Both the position numbers and the translations under genes were made by a program. The notes under the pieces are model-generated. The model saw only the letters and a list, made by a program, of their open reading frames with translations, was not told where the DNA came from and did not search any database. DNA of 22,687 nucleotides from NCBI GenBank assembly GCA_038234815.1, contig JBBQSU010000051.1:1-22687 (forward strand), in the 5' to 3' direction. Within the stretch, counting starts at the first letter, position 1; each line of letters begins with the position of its first letter. Positions 8,581 through 16,686 of the stretch are shown in pieces. The stretch is from JBBQSU01 sp038234815 (GTDB lineage Bacteria > Planctomycetota > Phycisphaerae > Tepidisphaerales > Tepidisphaeraceae).

Positions 8581-8778
8581 TCAAGCCAGAACCTCAACCC
8601 ACCCGGGATGCTGCTTGCTGTTGATTGTGTCGCGGAGCTGTTCGGCGTGTTTCTTCGTTTTGACCAGGATGCGGAACTCCTCCCGGCCCTGCTTCCGGTT
8701 CCAGACGGCGTACACTCCGCCACCGGCAACGGCGACGATCACTTTACCAACATTGGGGGGAATATCGTAACGGGCCAT
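8581..8778 (-). CDS. Hypothetical small protein, 65 residues
   Basis: I do not recognise this protein. It begins MARYDIPPNVGKV, has a short hydrophobic stretch at about 13-25 and then a charged segment, with EEFRILVKTKKHAEQLRD near 33-50, that looks like a small alpha/beta fold. A weak AAGG lies about 12 bp before the start. It sits in the operon between moxR (75 bp upstream) and the DUF58 gene and has the same direction. The overlapping frame at 8403-8729 has a much less protein-like composition over this stretch, which favours the present frame. Confidence 0.6.
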   Translation of the reverse strand: MARYDIPPNVGKVIVAVAGGGVYAVWNRKQGREEFRILVKTKKHAEQLRDTINSKQHPGWVEVLA

Positions 8779-8853
8779 TTGATGCTCAAACCTTCATACG
8801 TCGAAATAACTCTTCATGAACGATGCAACATCACGCCGTTTGACTGAGCCATC

Positions 8854-9888
8854 CTACACCCGCGCGGGCATCTGGTCCTCAATCGCGGTCGGCGTTTCAT
8901 TGATGATTTTTTCCAGCACCATGTCCGTAGTGATGCCTTCGGCTTCACCTTCAAAGTTCAGGATAACCCGGTGGCGCATCGCGGGGATGGCGACCTCCTT
9001 GATGTCCTGAAAGCTGACATGAAATCGGCCGTCCAGGAGGGCACGCACCTTGGCCGCCAGCGTGATCGCCTGGGCCGCCCGTGGGCTGGCGCCCACCCGG
9101 AGAAACTGGCCGGTCATGGGAATGGCATAGATGCCATTGGGATGCGTGGCCAGCGTGCAGCGGATCGCGTAGTCCTGCACGTGCGGCGCAATCACCACCT
9201 GACGCACCAGCGCCTGATGGGCCATGATTCGCGGGCCGTCAAGCGCCGGCTGAATGTCGGGCACATGGCCCGTCGTCGTTCGATCGAGAATTTCCTTCAG
9301 TTCAGCCCGGCCTGAATATTGCACGAGCAGCTTATAGAAGAAGCGATCGAGCTGCGCTTCGGGCAGCGGATAAGTGCCCTCCTGCTCCAGCGGGTTTTGC
9401 GTGGCCATCACGAAAAACGGTTCCTGTAATTTGCGCACCGTTCCGCCAGCCGTCACCTGTTTTTCCTGCATCGCTTCGAGCAACGCCGACTGGGTTTTCG
9501 GGGTGGCCCGGTTGATTTCGTCGGCTAAAACGATCTGACTGAAGATCGGCCCAGCCATGAACTGAAACGACCGCCGGCCGTGCTCGTCCTCGATCAGCAT
9601 ATTCGTACCGATTACGTCGGCGGGCATCAGATCGGGCGTGAACTGGATGCGATTAAACTGAAGATTCAGCGCCTGGGACAAAGCGCGGATTAGCGCCGTC
9701 TTGCCCAGGCCCGGCACGCCTTCGAGCAGCGCGTGGCCGCCCGTAAACAGGCACGTCAGTACGCCATCGATGATCTCCTTGTGCCCGACAATTGCCTTGG
9801 CGATCTCGGCAAACACGGCCTTGTAATCCCGCCGGAAATTGTCAGTAAGCTGCTGGACTTGATCGTCCTGAACGGTCGCTGTTGCCAT
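8854..9888 (-). CDS. MoxR-family AAA+ ATPase
   Basis: Cytoplasmic AAA+ ATPase of 344 residues, normal for the family. Walker A is GVPGLGKT at 57-64, Walker B is IVLADE at 119-124 with INRATPKTQSALLEAMQE following, and sensor 1 is ATQNP around Asn165. EGTYPLPEAQLDRF follows, another MoxR hallmark. A strong ribosome site, AAGGA, is 7 bp before the ATG, and the stop of the preceding VWA gene is only 24 bp away, so the genes are cotranscribed. MoxR proteins act as chaperone-like motors on VWA-domain partners; three possible partners (DUF58, BatA-type and double-VWA proteins) are in the same operon. Confidence 0.93.
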   Translation of the reverse strand: MATATVQDDQVQQLTDNFRRDYKAVFAEIAKAIVGHKEIIDGVLTCLFTGGHALLEGVPGLGKTALIRALSQALNLQFNRIQFTPDLMPADVIGTNMLIEDEHGRRSFQFMAGPIFSQIVLADEINRATPKTQSALLEAMQEKQVTAGGTVRKLQEPFFVMATQNPLEQEGTYPLPEAQLDRFFYKLLVQYSGRAELKEILDRTTTGHVPDIQPALDGPRIMAHQALVRQVVIAPHVQDYAIRCTLATHPNGIYAIPMTGQFLRVGASPRAAQAITLAAKVRALLDGRFHVSFQDIKEVAIPAMRHRVILNFEGEAEGITTDMVLEKIINETPTAIEDQMPARV

Positions 9889-9912
9889 GTGTCAGTCCTT
9901 TGTCGTTTGATT

Positions 9913-12900
9913 CTACTGATTCTTCTCTTTTTCACGCATCTGTTGCTGCGCCCGGCGCTTGGCTTCGAGGAGGCCGCTCATGCGGTCGGGCTCGGTGCCG
10001 GGCTTGGGTTCAACCTTTGCTGGTGGCAGAGCGATGGGCTTGCTGGTTGCCCCGCCTACCACCTGCGTAATGTCACCGCTAACGCCTTTGGCTTCAAATT
10101 TAGCGGTGGGATCGGGCCGCGTTTCGGCGGTCGAACCGGCCGTAACAGGGGCCTTGGACTGCTTCGATTGCTGTTCCGCGACTTCCTCGCGGACTTTGCG
10201 GAGGGCGTCGAGTGTCTGCCGCGTGTCCACCCTGCGCGCAGCAAACCGCCCTTCAATAAATCCGGCGACGCCGAGGGCATACTTGCGAATTGACGCCCAG
10301 TCCCAGGCGATCCTGCGGACACCAACATCCACCAGAACCAGGCCCAGCAAGATGGGAAGAAGCACATCCCACACCGGTAAAGGGCTGGAGGACAGCGGCA
10401 GCCCCGAGCGGTCAAACAGATCGGCCCCGGCAGCGTCGAAGGGCGCCAGCATGCGCCCGCCGGTGCGCTCTGCGATCTCCTTGATCACCGCCTCATTGCT
10501 CTTCAGATCGCGCAGCTCCGGCGAGGCGTTCATCGCCACCCCGCTCAGCAAAACTCCGTTCGTATTTTGCGCCCCGCGATAGTTCAACACCAACACGTAG
10601 TTGCCCGCATCAGGCGTATCAAACTCCGCCTGATAAGTGCCAGGGCCTGTCTGTACCAGCTTGATGTCATGGGCCTTCAGATCGGGACCGACGATGCTTC
10701 CGCGGATGCTGAGGAAGTTAATGAAGGCGCTGTCCCGATTGAGCGCTTCGACCACTACCTTGCCCTTGTCGCCGGACTGCGTGGTGCGCACGTCAAAGTC
10801 GCTGCTCATCGGGGGCCGCGACACCGAGCGAACCACCTGCGCCCAGAACTTGGCATAGCCGGGCGAGTTGATCCAAGGCGCCAGCCATTTGTTGTGCGCG
10901 TCGCTAGTGAACACTGCGGCCTTGCCCAGGCCGCTTTGCCAGTGGGCCAGGAGCGGATCGTTCTTGGCCCCGGCGACGATAGGCATCTCGATCTGGGGGT
11001 TTTTCTTCTTGCTGGTCAACACCAGGCCCAGCACCGGCGGAAATTTATCCAGCCCCTTGAGCATATCACTGGACGTCGGCGGAAAGCGCAGGGGGATCCC
11101 CTTGGCATCTTCCTGGAGCAAGCTTCTCCGCACGATCGTCGCTTCCTTGATAAAAATCTGCGGAAGCTGATTGGGGTTGCTCTCGATCGGGCCGTAAACT
11201 TTGCCTTTGAGTTTCTCGGCGATGGCGATCATATTGGGTGCCGGCTTGCCAGGCTCGTGCGTAAAGACCGTTACCGTTGATGCGCTGACTTTTTCCTTCA
11301 GATACTGATCAAACAGCGCCTGCTGTGGAGGGGCCGGGTCGCCATCGGAAATGATGATGACATGCTTTTGCTTGGCATTGCTTTTGGCCAGGCAATAACC
11401 CCCATTGATGCCGTTCATGGCGACGTTCATGGCGTCGTCAAAGCTGGGCATGTCACCCAACTGCATCTTTTTAACGGCCTGAATCACCTTCGAGCCGTCG
11501 CCTTTCTCGGCCAGCGGAAAATCCCACCCCGCCCCGCCGTTGTTCCACCCATAGCTGATGACGCCGATCTCGTCGGCGGCCGAAAGGGTTTCAATCGCCT
11601 TGATGGCGCATTGTTCGCCCCAGTAGTTTCCATCGGGCATTTCGCAGGAGTGCATGATGAGGACCAGCGCGCCCTTGCCGAGCTGGCGTTCGGCGGGGAT
11701 GTCCATGTTTACCGGCAGCACCTGCTCGAGGTCGCTGCCCTGCCATCCGCCGGCCCCAAATGCGTCTGGCCCCCCGATCATCACCAGCCCCCCGCCCATA
11801 TCATGAACATAACCCGCCAGCATCTTCTGCTGCGCCTCACTCAACCCGCCGGCCCCGCGGGGGACGTTGCTGAGGATCACGGCATCATAATTCTGCAATT
11901 GCACAAGGCTGGTCGGGAATTGCTCCACCGAAATATGCGATTCCGACGTGACATTGATGCCTTCGCCGTTGAGCGCCTCGGCCAGCAGGTCGCCGGCAGG
12001 CTTGGGCACGTTATCGACGTATAAAATCTGCCCCCGCCCGCGAACGAATGTGAAGGCATCGGAAAAATTATTGGCGGCGATGGTGTCGCCTTGACGGTCG
12101 GCATCGGCCGGCTGCCCCGGCACGCTGGTCGCGACGTTGGGGGCATCAAAGATCGCGCGGAACTGATGCACGCCCGTGCTGGCCAGGGCCGGGACGCGCA
12201 CGTGCTCGATGTTCGATCCCTTCTGTAATTTCACCGTGCGAGTGGTTTGCATCCCGTCGGTGGTCGGATCCAAGTCCATCGGCAGGCCCTGGTGTAGCAC
12301 GGTCAGGTTGCCTTCCACCGGACCGTCATTGGTGCTGGTGAGTTTCACGTCCAGCGTGAAAGGCTCGTTCTCGCGCTTCCACGCCGGGGCGATCAGCTTG
12401 TCTACCAGCACCTCATGCTTTACGTCGTAACGCAGGGGCATGACATCGATCGGCACCTTCTGTGCCGCAGCGGCAGAAATGGCCGCGTCCAGGTCGCCTT
12501 GCGTGTTGTTGCCGTCGGTCATCAACACCAGCCGGTGCATGGCGTCTTTTGAAAAAGTCGCCAGCGCCAGTTGAATCGCCGAGGCGATGTTGGTCCCGCT
12601 GGCATTTTCGGGAATCGCCCGGGCGTCGAGCGCCAGCCGCGGGCTGGGCATGGCATCGATGATGGGGTTGGTTTGAAAACTGATGACACCGATGCGATCG
12701 TCCGGCGGCTTGCCGCTCTTGTCGTCCGATGCCTTGGTCAAAAACGTATTGATCGATTTGACCAGCGAATCTTCCGGGAAACTATGGACCTGCGAGGTGC
12801 TCTGGCTGGTATCGCGCAGCACCAGCACTTCCAAATCCTTATTGACGCGCTGCAGCCGAAGTCCACCCAATAGCAGCAGCATGACCAGCAGCACCAGCAG

Positions 12901-13041
12901 GCGCGCGCCGATGGCAACCCATTTGCGCGCCGGACCGATGCCGGTGAGCGCCCGCCGGCCCAGCCAGACAATGGGCAGGCCCAGCCCGGCCAGCAGGCCT
13001 AGCAGCGTGAGTGCCGAAAAGTATTCCAACCGAAACGGCAT
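9913..13041 (-). CDS. Large membrane protein with two VWA domains and a GATase-like domain
   Basis: An open frame begins at 13074, but the ATG at 13041 has AGAAGGA 5 bp upstream and is the better start, giving 1042 residues. Two N-terminal helices (about 8-30 and 46-62) precede a VWA domain with intact MIDAS DTSQS from Asp77, then GTN and TDGNN. Beta-type sequence follows. A glutamine-amidotransferase-like region near 345-450 starts at ILYVDN and includes DMGGGLVMIGGP; the usual catalytic Cys is not seen. A second VWA-like domain begins near 460, but its metal site is degraded (MHSCEM where DxSxS is expected). A C-terminal helix lies near 890-910, followed by a charged Lys/Arg/Glu/Pro-rich tail of about 130 residues, probably cytoplasmic. 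Similar proteins occur in planctomycete MoxR operons; the function is unknown. Confidence 0.87.
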   Translation of the reverse strand: MPFRLEYFSALTLLGLLAGLGLPIVWLGRRALTGIGPARKWVAIGARLLVLLVMLLLLGGLRLQRVNKDLEVLVLRDTSQSTSQVHSFPEDSLVKSINTFLTKASDDKSGKPPDDRIGVISFQTNPIIDAMPSPRLALDARAIPENASGTNIASAIQLALATFSKDAMHRLVLMTDGNNTQGDLDAAISAAAAQKVPIDVMPLRYDVKHEVLVDKLIAPAWKRENEPFTLDVKLTSTNDGPVEGNLTVLHQGLPMDLDPTTDGMQTTRTVKLQKGSNIEHVRVPALASTGVHQFRAIFDAPNVATSVPGQPADADRQGDTIAANNFSDAFTFVRGRGQILYVDNVPKPAGDLLAEALNGEGINVTSESHISVEQFPTSLVQLQNYDAVILSNVPRGAGGLSEAQQKMLAGYVHDMGGGLVMIGGPDAFGAGGWQGSDLEQVLPVNMDIPAERQLGKGALVLIMHSCEMPDGNYWGEQCAIKAIETLSAADEIGVISYGWNNGGAGWDFPLAEKGDGSKVIQAVKKMQLGDMPSFDDAMNVAMNGINGGYCLAKSNAKQKHVIIISDGDPAPPQQALFDQYLKEKVSASTVTVFTHEPGKPAPNMIAIAEKLKGKVYGPIESNPNQLPQIFIKEATIVRRSLLQEDAKGIPLRFPPTSSDMLKGLDKFPPVLGLVLTSKKKNPQIEMPIVAGAKNDPLLAHWQSGLGKAAVFTSDAHNKWLAPWINSPGYAKFWAQVVRSVSRPPMSSDFDVRTTQSGDKGKVVVEALNRDSAFINFLSIRGSIVGPDLKAHDIKLVQTGPGTYQAEFDTPDAGNYVLVLNYRGAQNTNGVLLSGVAMNASPELRDLKSNEAVIKEIAERTGGRMLAPFDAAGADLFDRSGLPLSSSPLPVWDVLLPILLGLVLVDVGVRRIAWDWASIRKYALGVAGFIEGRFAARRVDTRQTLDALRKVREEVAEQQSKQSKAPVTAGSTAETRPDPTAKFEAKGVSGDITQVVGGATSKPIALPPAKVEPKPGTEPDRMSGLLEAKRRAQQQMREKEKNQ

Positions 13042-13095
13042 CTGCGTCCTTCTGCCTCTAAACCGGTGCGCCAACCTGACCGCACCTCAGCGGTT

Positions 13096-15687
13096 TTAGA
13101 ATCCGATGACCTGCAATCGATTATTGCCGGAATCGACTGTAATTACCCGATCCTGCGCGTCCACCACCACAGCCCACGGATAGGCCAGTTGACCCGGCTC
13201 GTGGCCCGGCGTACCCCACAGGCCCAGGCACTTTCCCGTTTGCGTGTCGATCTTCTGCACGCGGTTGTTGCCGAATTCGCAGACGATCAGATTGCCCCGT
13301 TGGTCTTTGTCGAGGCCATAAGGAAATCGGTACTGGCCCGGCGCATCGCCCACCGATCCCATCGACCGAACGAATGTGCCGTCAAGCTTGAACACCACCA
13401 GTCGATGGTTGCAGGCGTCGGTGATAAACATCTGTTCGCCGTCGATCACCATCGACTGGGGGCGTGAAAACTCACCGGGACCATTACCGAATTTCCCGAA
13501 TTCCCGCAGATATTTGCCGCTGCCGTCAAAGACCTGCACGCGGTCGTGGTCGCCATACTCGCTGACGTAGACATTTCCGTTTGCGTCAAAGGCCACGTCG
13601 GTCGGAAAGACGAACTGCCCCGGGCCGGTGCCCTCCGATCCCCAGCGCCTCAGTTCCTGACCCTGCGGAGTGTACACGATCACCCGGTGGTAATGCGTGT
13701 CGGGCACATAAAGGTTGCCGTCCGGGCCGGCGCTCAGTCCGACGGGCTTGCCGTGTTCCCACGCGGGCATGCGCCAACTGTTGAGATACTTACCCTTGGG
13801 ATCGAGACGATAGATCGTCGCGGTCCGATCGACGACGAAAAACGCGTTATCGACCGGCGAGCGGCAAATCGCCCGCGGATACACCAGCGCGACGTTTGAC
13901 TTGCCCGGCTCGGCCCAGATTTCCTTCGGCTGACTCGACGGCCGGCAACCGGAAAAACTGCACAAAGCTGTAACGAGCACAACGCCGGCGACCCTGTGCG
14001 CCCTGCCCGACCCCGACGCCTTGGCAAGCACACCCGGCGAACCAGTCCCCATCAGCCGCTTCCTGCCCACTCGCCAAAGCAAAAGCATAACGACCGCCAG
14101 GGCCATCACCACCCCCACGAGCGCCAATGAGGCTTCGATCATCGGATCGAACCGCAAGTTATGAACCCAGGTCATCATCAGCGGCACTAGCATCGGCGGG
14201 CGAAGCGGTTGGATCAACACCGTCGCCGGCACTTCGCCAATACACAAGACCGCCACCAGCAGGCCGGCAGACAAGAGCAGTGGATAGGCCAGCGGGGCGA
14301 TTACCCGCCGAGTGGTCTGTCGGGCATCGGCCCCGTCCACTGCCGCGCAGTCCCGCAGCGCCTTCCAAGCCGATGTCCAGGTTGATCGCCCGACCAGCAG
14401 CGCGACCCAGCCGAAGCGCGCCATGTAGGTTAACAGGAGGATAGCCGGGCTGTTGTATACCCAGCCAAGCCCGGTCCGGTTGTAGAGGTGAATTTGCGCG
14501 ATCGCCAGGAATTGACCACCAACCAAAAAACCCGCGATGCCCAGCCCCAGTACCCCAGCGGGCCGAGAGGCCGTTGCCAACAGGCCCACGATCAGCGCCA
14601 GCGCGCCGGCGCACAGCGCTAGCAACAGTGACCCGACGAGCTCATGTCCGAATTCTGACCACACGAGGGACATGTCCCATTGGCGGTGCAGCGACAGCAC
14701 CAGTCCGGTCAGCGGGACCAGCAAGCTGATGCCGAGCACGCCGTAAGCCAGCCCATGGGCAGCAGGCGAGGCGTCCAGCGCCCGCGGCCACGGGCCGGGA
14801 TCGATTCCCGCATCGGTCCCCAAATTTCGGCTGAAGGCTAGGACGACCAGCCCGAGCAGGCCGACGATCAACAACAGCGGCGCGCCCGTCACGATCGCTG
14901 CTGCCGCGCGCGAGCCTTGCGACGATGGCCCCTGGCCCTGGCCGGTGGCCGGGTTAGCCGACGAGGGGGCCATGTCGGAAGCAACCGATTGAACCATCGC
15001 CGGCCCCGCAGGTTGCCCCGCCGACATCGCCCCGGTATCGAAGACCATGCGCACTTCCGTCGCCACAACGCTGATGCCCGTCGGTTCGTACACCGAAAAT
15101 TCCTGCATCGCGAGCAGCGTGCAGCAGGCAAACCCCGCCAGGATCGGCCCAGCCAGCAACCGGGCACTCACGCGCCAATAAGCCCCGTCGAGGATCGCGG
15201 CCTGCTGCGCGCCGGTATCGGCGTGGCGCAGGCTCAGACCGATCCAGCCGGCGCACACCGGCCAAAGCCAGCTCGCCAGTGTCCAGACACAGCGAGCGAT
15301 ATCCGGCCCGCTGGCCGGAATGAACTCGACGTGCATCAGGCGAAACACCTGCTTCCAACCGTAGGTGTAGACGATCGAGGGGATGAACAACCCCAGTGGG
15401 AGCAGTCCCCATGCCAGGCGCGCTGCCCAACCCCGCCCGCGACCCAGCACCACCGCCACCGGCAGAGCCAGTAGGGTGGCCAGTACCGCCGCAGCGGCGT
15501 TGTATAGAAGCGTACGACCGATCAGCCAAACGCGAAAAGCATCCGGGCGAGCTTCGGACCAGGCCTCGGGATGAGAAATCACCTGCCAGAGCATCCACGC
15601 GATGGGCAACGCGCAGCAAACGCCGAAGATTGCCCACAGCCCCGCAGCCGCGCGGCCGGTCATAGATGGATCACGATTTTTCGGCAT
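13096..15687 (-). CDS. Two-unit ABC permease fused to an NHL beta-propeller
   Basis: First gene of the minus-strand operon, 863 residues. The first ~540 residues resemble ferric-iron/FbpB-type ABC permeases of double length: about twelve membrane helices and two EAA-like loops (AAILDGAYWRVSARLLAGP in the first half, CAAVDGADARQTTRRVIAP in the second), with a Ser/Gly/Gln-rich insert between the halves. A thirteenth hydrophobic segment follows, ending in a lipobox-like FSGC with Cys581. The last ~275 residues form six NHL repeats, with units such as GPDGNLYVPD, GNVYVSEYGD and CEFGNNRVQKID, probably outside the membrane. An in-frame ATG at 14052 has AGGAA 7 bp before it. AAGG lies 8 bp before the 15687 start. 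No ATPase or binding-protein gene is adjacent, so the substrate is unknown. Confidence 0.85.
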   Translation of the reverse strand: MPKNRDPSMTGRAAAGLWAIFGVCCALPIAWMLWQVISHPEAWSEARPDAFRVWLIGRTLLYNAAAAVLATLLALPVAVVLGRGRGWAARLAWGLLPLGLFIPSIVYTYGWKQVFRLMHVEFIPASGPDIARCVWTLASWLWPVCAGWIGLSLRHADTGAQQAAILDGAYWRVSARLLAGPILAGFACCTLLAMQEFSVYEPTGISVVATEVRMVFDTGAMSAGQPAGPAMVQSVASDMAPSSANPATGQGQGPSSQGSRAAAAIVTGAPLLLIVGLLGLVVLAFSRNLGTDAGIDPGPWPRALDASPAAHGLAYGVLGISLLVPLTGLVLSLHRQWDMSLVWSEFGHELVGSLLLALCAGALALIVGLLATASRPAGVLGLGIAGFLVGGQFLAIAQIHLYNRTGLGWVYNSPAILLLTYMARFGWVALLVGRSTWTSAWKALRDCAAVDGADARQTTRRVIAPLAYPLLLSAGLLVAVLCIGEVPATVLIQPLRPPMLVPLMMTWVHNLRFDPMIEASLALVGVVMALAVVMLLLWRVGRKRLMGTGSPGVLAKASGSGRAHRVAGVVLVTALCSFSGCRPSSQPKEIWAEPGKSNVALVYPRAICRSPVDNAFFVVDRTATIYRLDPKGKYLNSWRMPAWEHGKPVGLSAGPDGNLYVPDTHYHRVIVYTPQGQELRRWGSEGTGPGQFVFPTDVAFDANGNVYVSEYGDHDRVQVFDGSGKYLREFGKFGNGPGEFSRPQSMVIDGEQMFITDACNHRLVVFKLDGTFVRSMGSVGDAPGQYRFPYGLDKDQRGNLIVCEFGNNRVQKIDTQTGKCLGLWGTPGHEPGQLAYPWAVVVDAQDRVITVDSGNNRLQVIGF
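14038..14068 (-). promoter_or_regulatory. Possible internal translation start for the NHL lipoprotein part
   Basis: Within the fused gene an ATG at 14052-14050 (codon 546) is preceded by AGGAA with 7-bp spacing. A product from here would have 318 residues and start with a Lys/Arg-containing stretch, a hydrophobic core and FSGC, like a lipoprotein signal peptide, followed by the propeller. It may mark the fusion junction of two formerly separate genes, or still be used. Confidence 0.4.
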
Positions 15688-15770
15688 GGACCAAGCCTTG
15701 GCGAATCACAAAACCAATTTCCCCCGGCGATCAGATGGTCACAGTCAATATCGCAGGGTTTGCGCTTGTC

Positions 15771-15776
15771 TATAAT
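15771..15776 (+). promoter_or_regulatory. Possible -10 box for the isomerase gene
   Basis: A perfect TATAAT lies in the divergent interval, 79 bp before the ATG at 15855. No good -35 hexamer is seen at the usual distance, so the site is only suggestive. Confidence 0.3.
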
Positions 15777-15854
15777 ACCGGTTCGTTACCTGAGTTCATC
15801 CCGTTGACATCGGTGGCCATTGACGGATCATTTCAATCCCACGAGGCCATAACA

Positions 15855-16676
15855 ATGAAATACTGTTTTACTACACTCGGTTGCCCGAACTGGACGCTGG
15901 AACACATTGCCGAAGAAGCCGCGCGCATGGGCTTTGACGGCGTGGAACTACGCACGTCCGAAGAGGGCAACCACATCAAGCCGGATGCGGCCAAGGTCGA
16001 GTGTGATCGAATTCAGGCCCTTTTTAAATCCTGCAAGGTTTCGATCGCCTGTCTGATGGGCTACACCAATTTCGCCACCGCCGACGCCGCCGTGCGGGAG
16101 AAGAGCGAAGCGACCTGTCGATCATTGATCCAGACCGCTGCGAATCTTGGCTGTCCGACAATCCGCATCTTCGGCGGCGATCCGAAAACCCCTGACCTGA
16201 CCGACGCGATCGAGCGAGTCGTCGGCAGTTTGAAGAAGCTCGCCCCGCTGGCCGAAGCCGTGAAAGTGAAACTGGCGATAGAGACGCATGATGCTTGGTG
16301 CCGGCATCAACCGCTGCTGAAAGTGCTGGCCAAAGTCGCCTCGCCGGCAGTCGGCATCTGTTGGGATTACAGCAACATGGCCGGTCGGGTGTCGATCGAA
16401 GAGGCCTGGGCGAATCTGCGCCGGCACGTCGTTCATATCCATGCCAAGGATATCACCGGCGTGTCGGATCAGGCCGTGCTGATAGGCCAGGGAATCGCCC
16501 GGGCCGCCGACGCGCTGGCCATGGTGCAGGCTTCGGATTATCAGGGCTGGATCAGTTGTGAATGGGAGAAGAAATGGCAGCCCGCATTGCCCGAACCTGA
16601 AGTGGCATTCCCCCACTGGCTGAAGTTCGCCAAGTCTTTCGAAACCAAAGTTCGATCGAAGCCAGCGGGAAGCTGA
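15855..16676 (+). CDS. Sugar phosphate isomerase/epimerase-like TIM-barrel protein
   Basis: The frame is open from 15666, but the ATG at 15855 has GAGG 8 bp upstream and the family homology starts there, giving 273 residues. The sequence is of the xylose-isomerase-like TIM barrel (AP endonuclease 2) type: FTTLGCPNWTLEHIAEEA at the start, GFDGVELR (27-34), and candidate metal ligands Glu143 in AIETHD, Asp171 in CWDYSN, His196 in HIHAKD and Glu237 in SCEWEKK. These proteins isomerise or epimerise sugars or related polyols; the exact substrate cannot be read from the sequence. No signal peptide is present, so it is cytoplasmic. The next gene starts 10 bp downstream, suggesting a shared carbohydrate role. 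Confidence 0.88.
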   Translation: MKYCFTTLGCPNWTLEHIAEEAARMGFDGVELRTSEEGNHIKPDAAKVECDRIQALFKSCKVSIACLMGYTNFATADAAVREKSEATCRSLIQTAANLGCPTIRIFGGDPKTPDLTDAIERVVGSLKKLAPLAEAVKVKLAIETHDAWCRHQPLLKVLAKVASPAVGICWDYSNMAGRVSIEEAWANLRRHVVHIHAKDITGVSDQAVLIGQGIARAADALAMVQASDYQGWISCEWEKKWQPALPEPEVAFPHWLKFAKSFETKVRSKPAGS

Positions 16677-16686
16677 AGAATCGGCG

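Noticed and set aside
15804..15832. Promoter with TTGACA at 15804-15809
   Set aside because: The -35 match is perfect but no -10-like hexamer is present at the expected distance.
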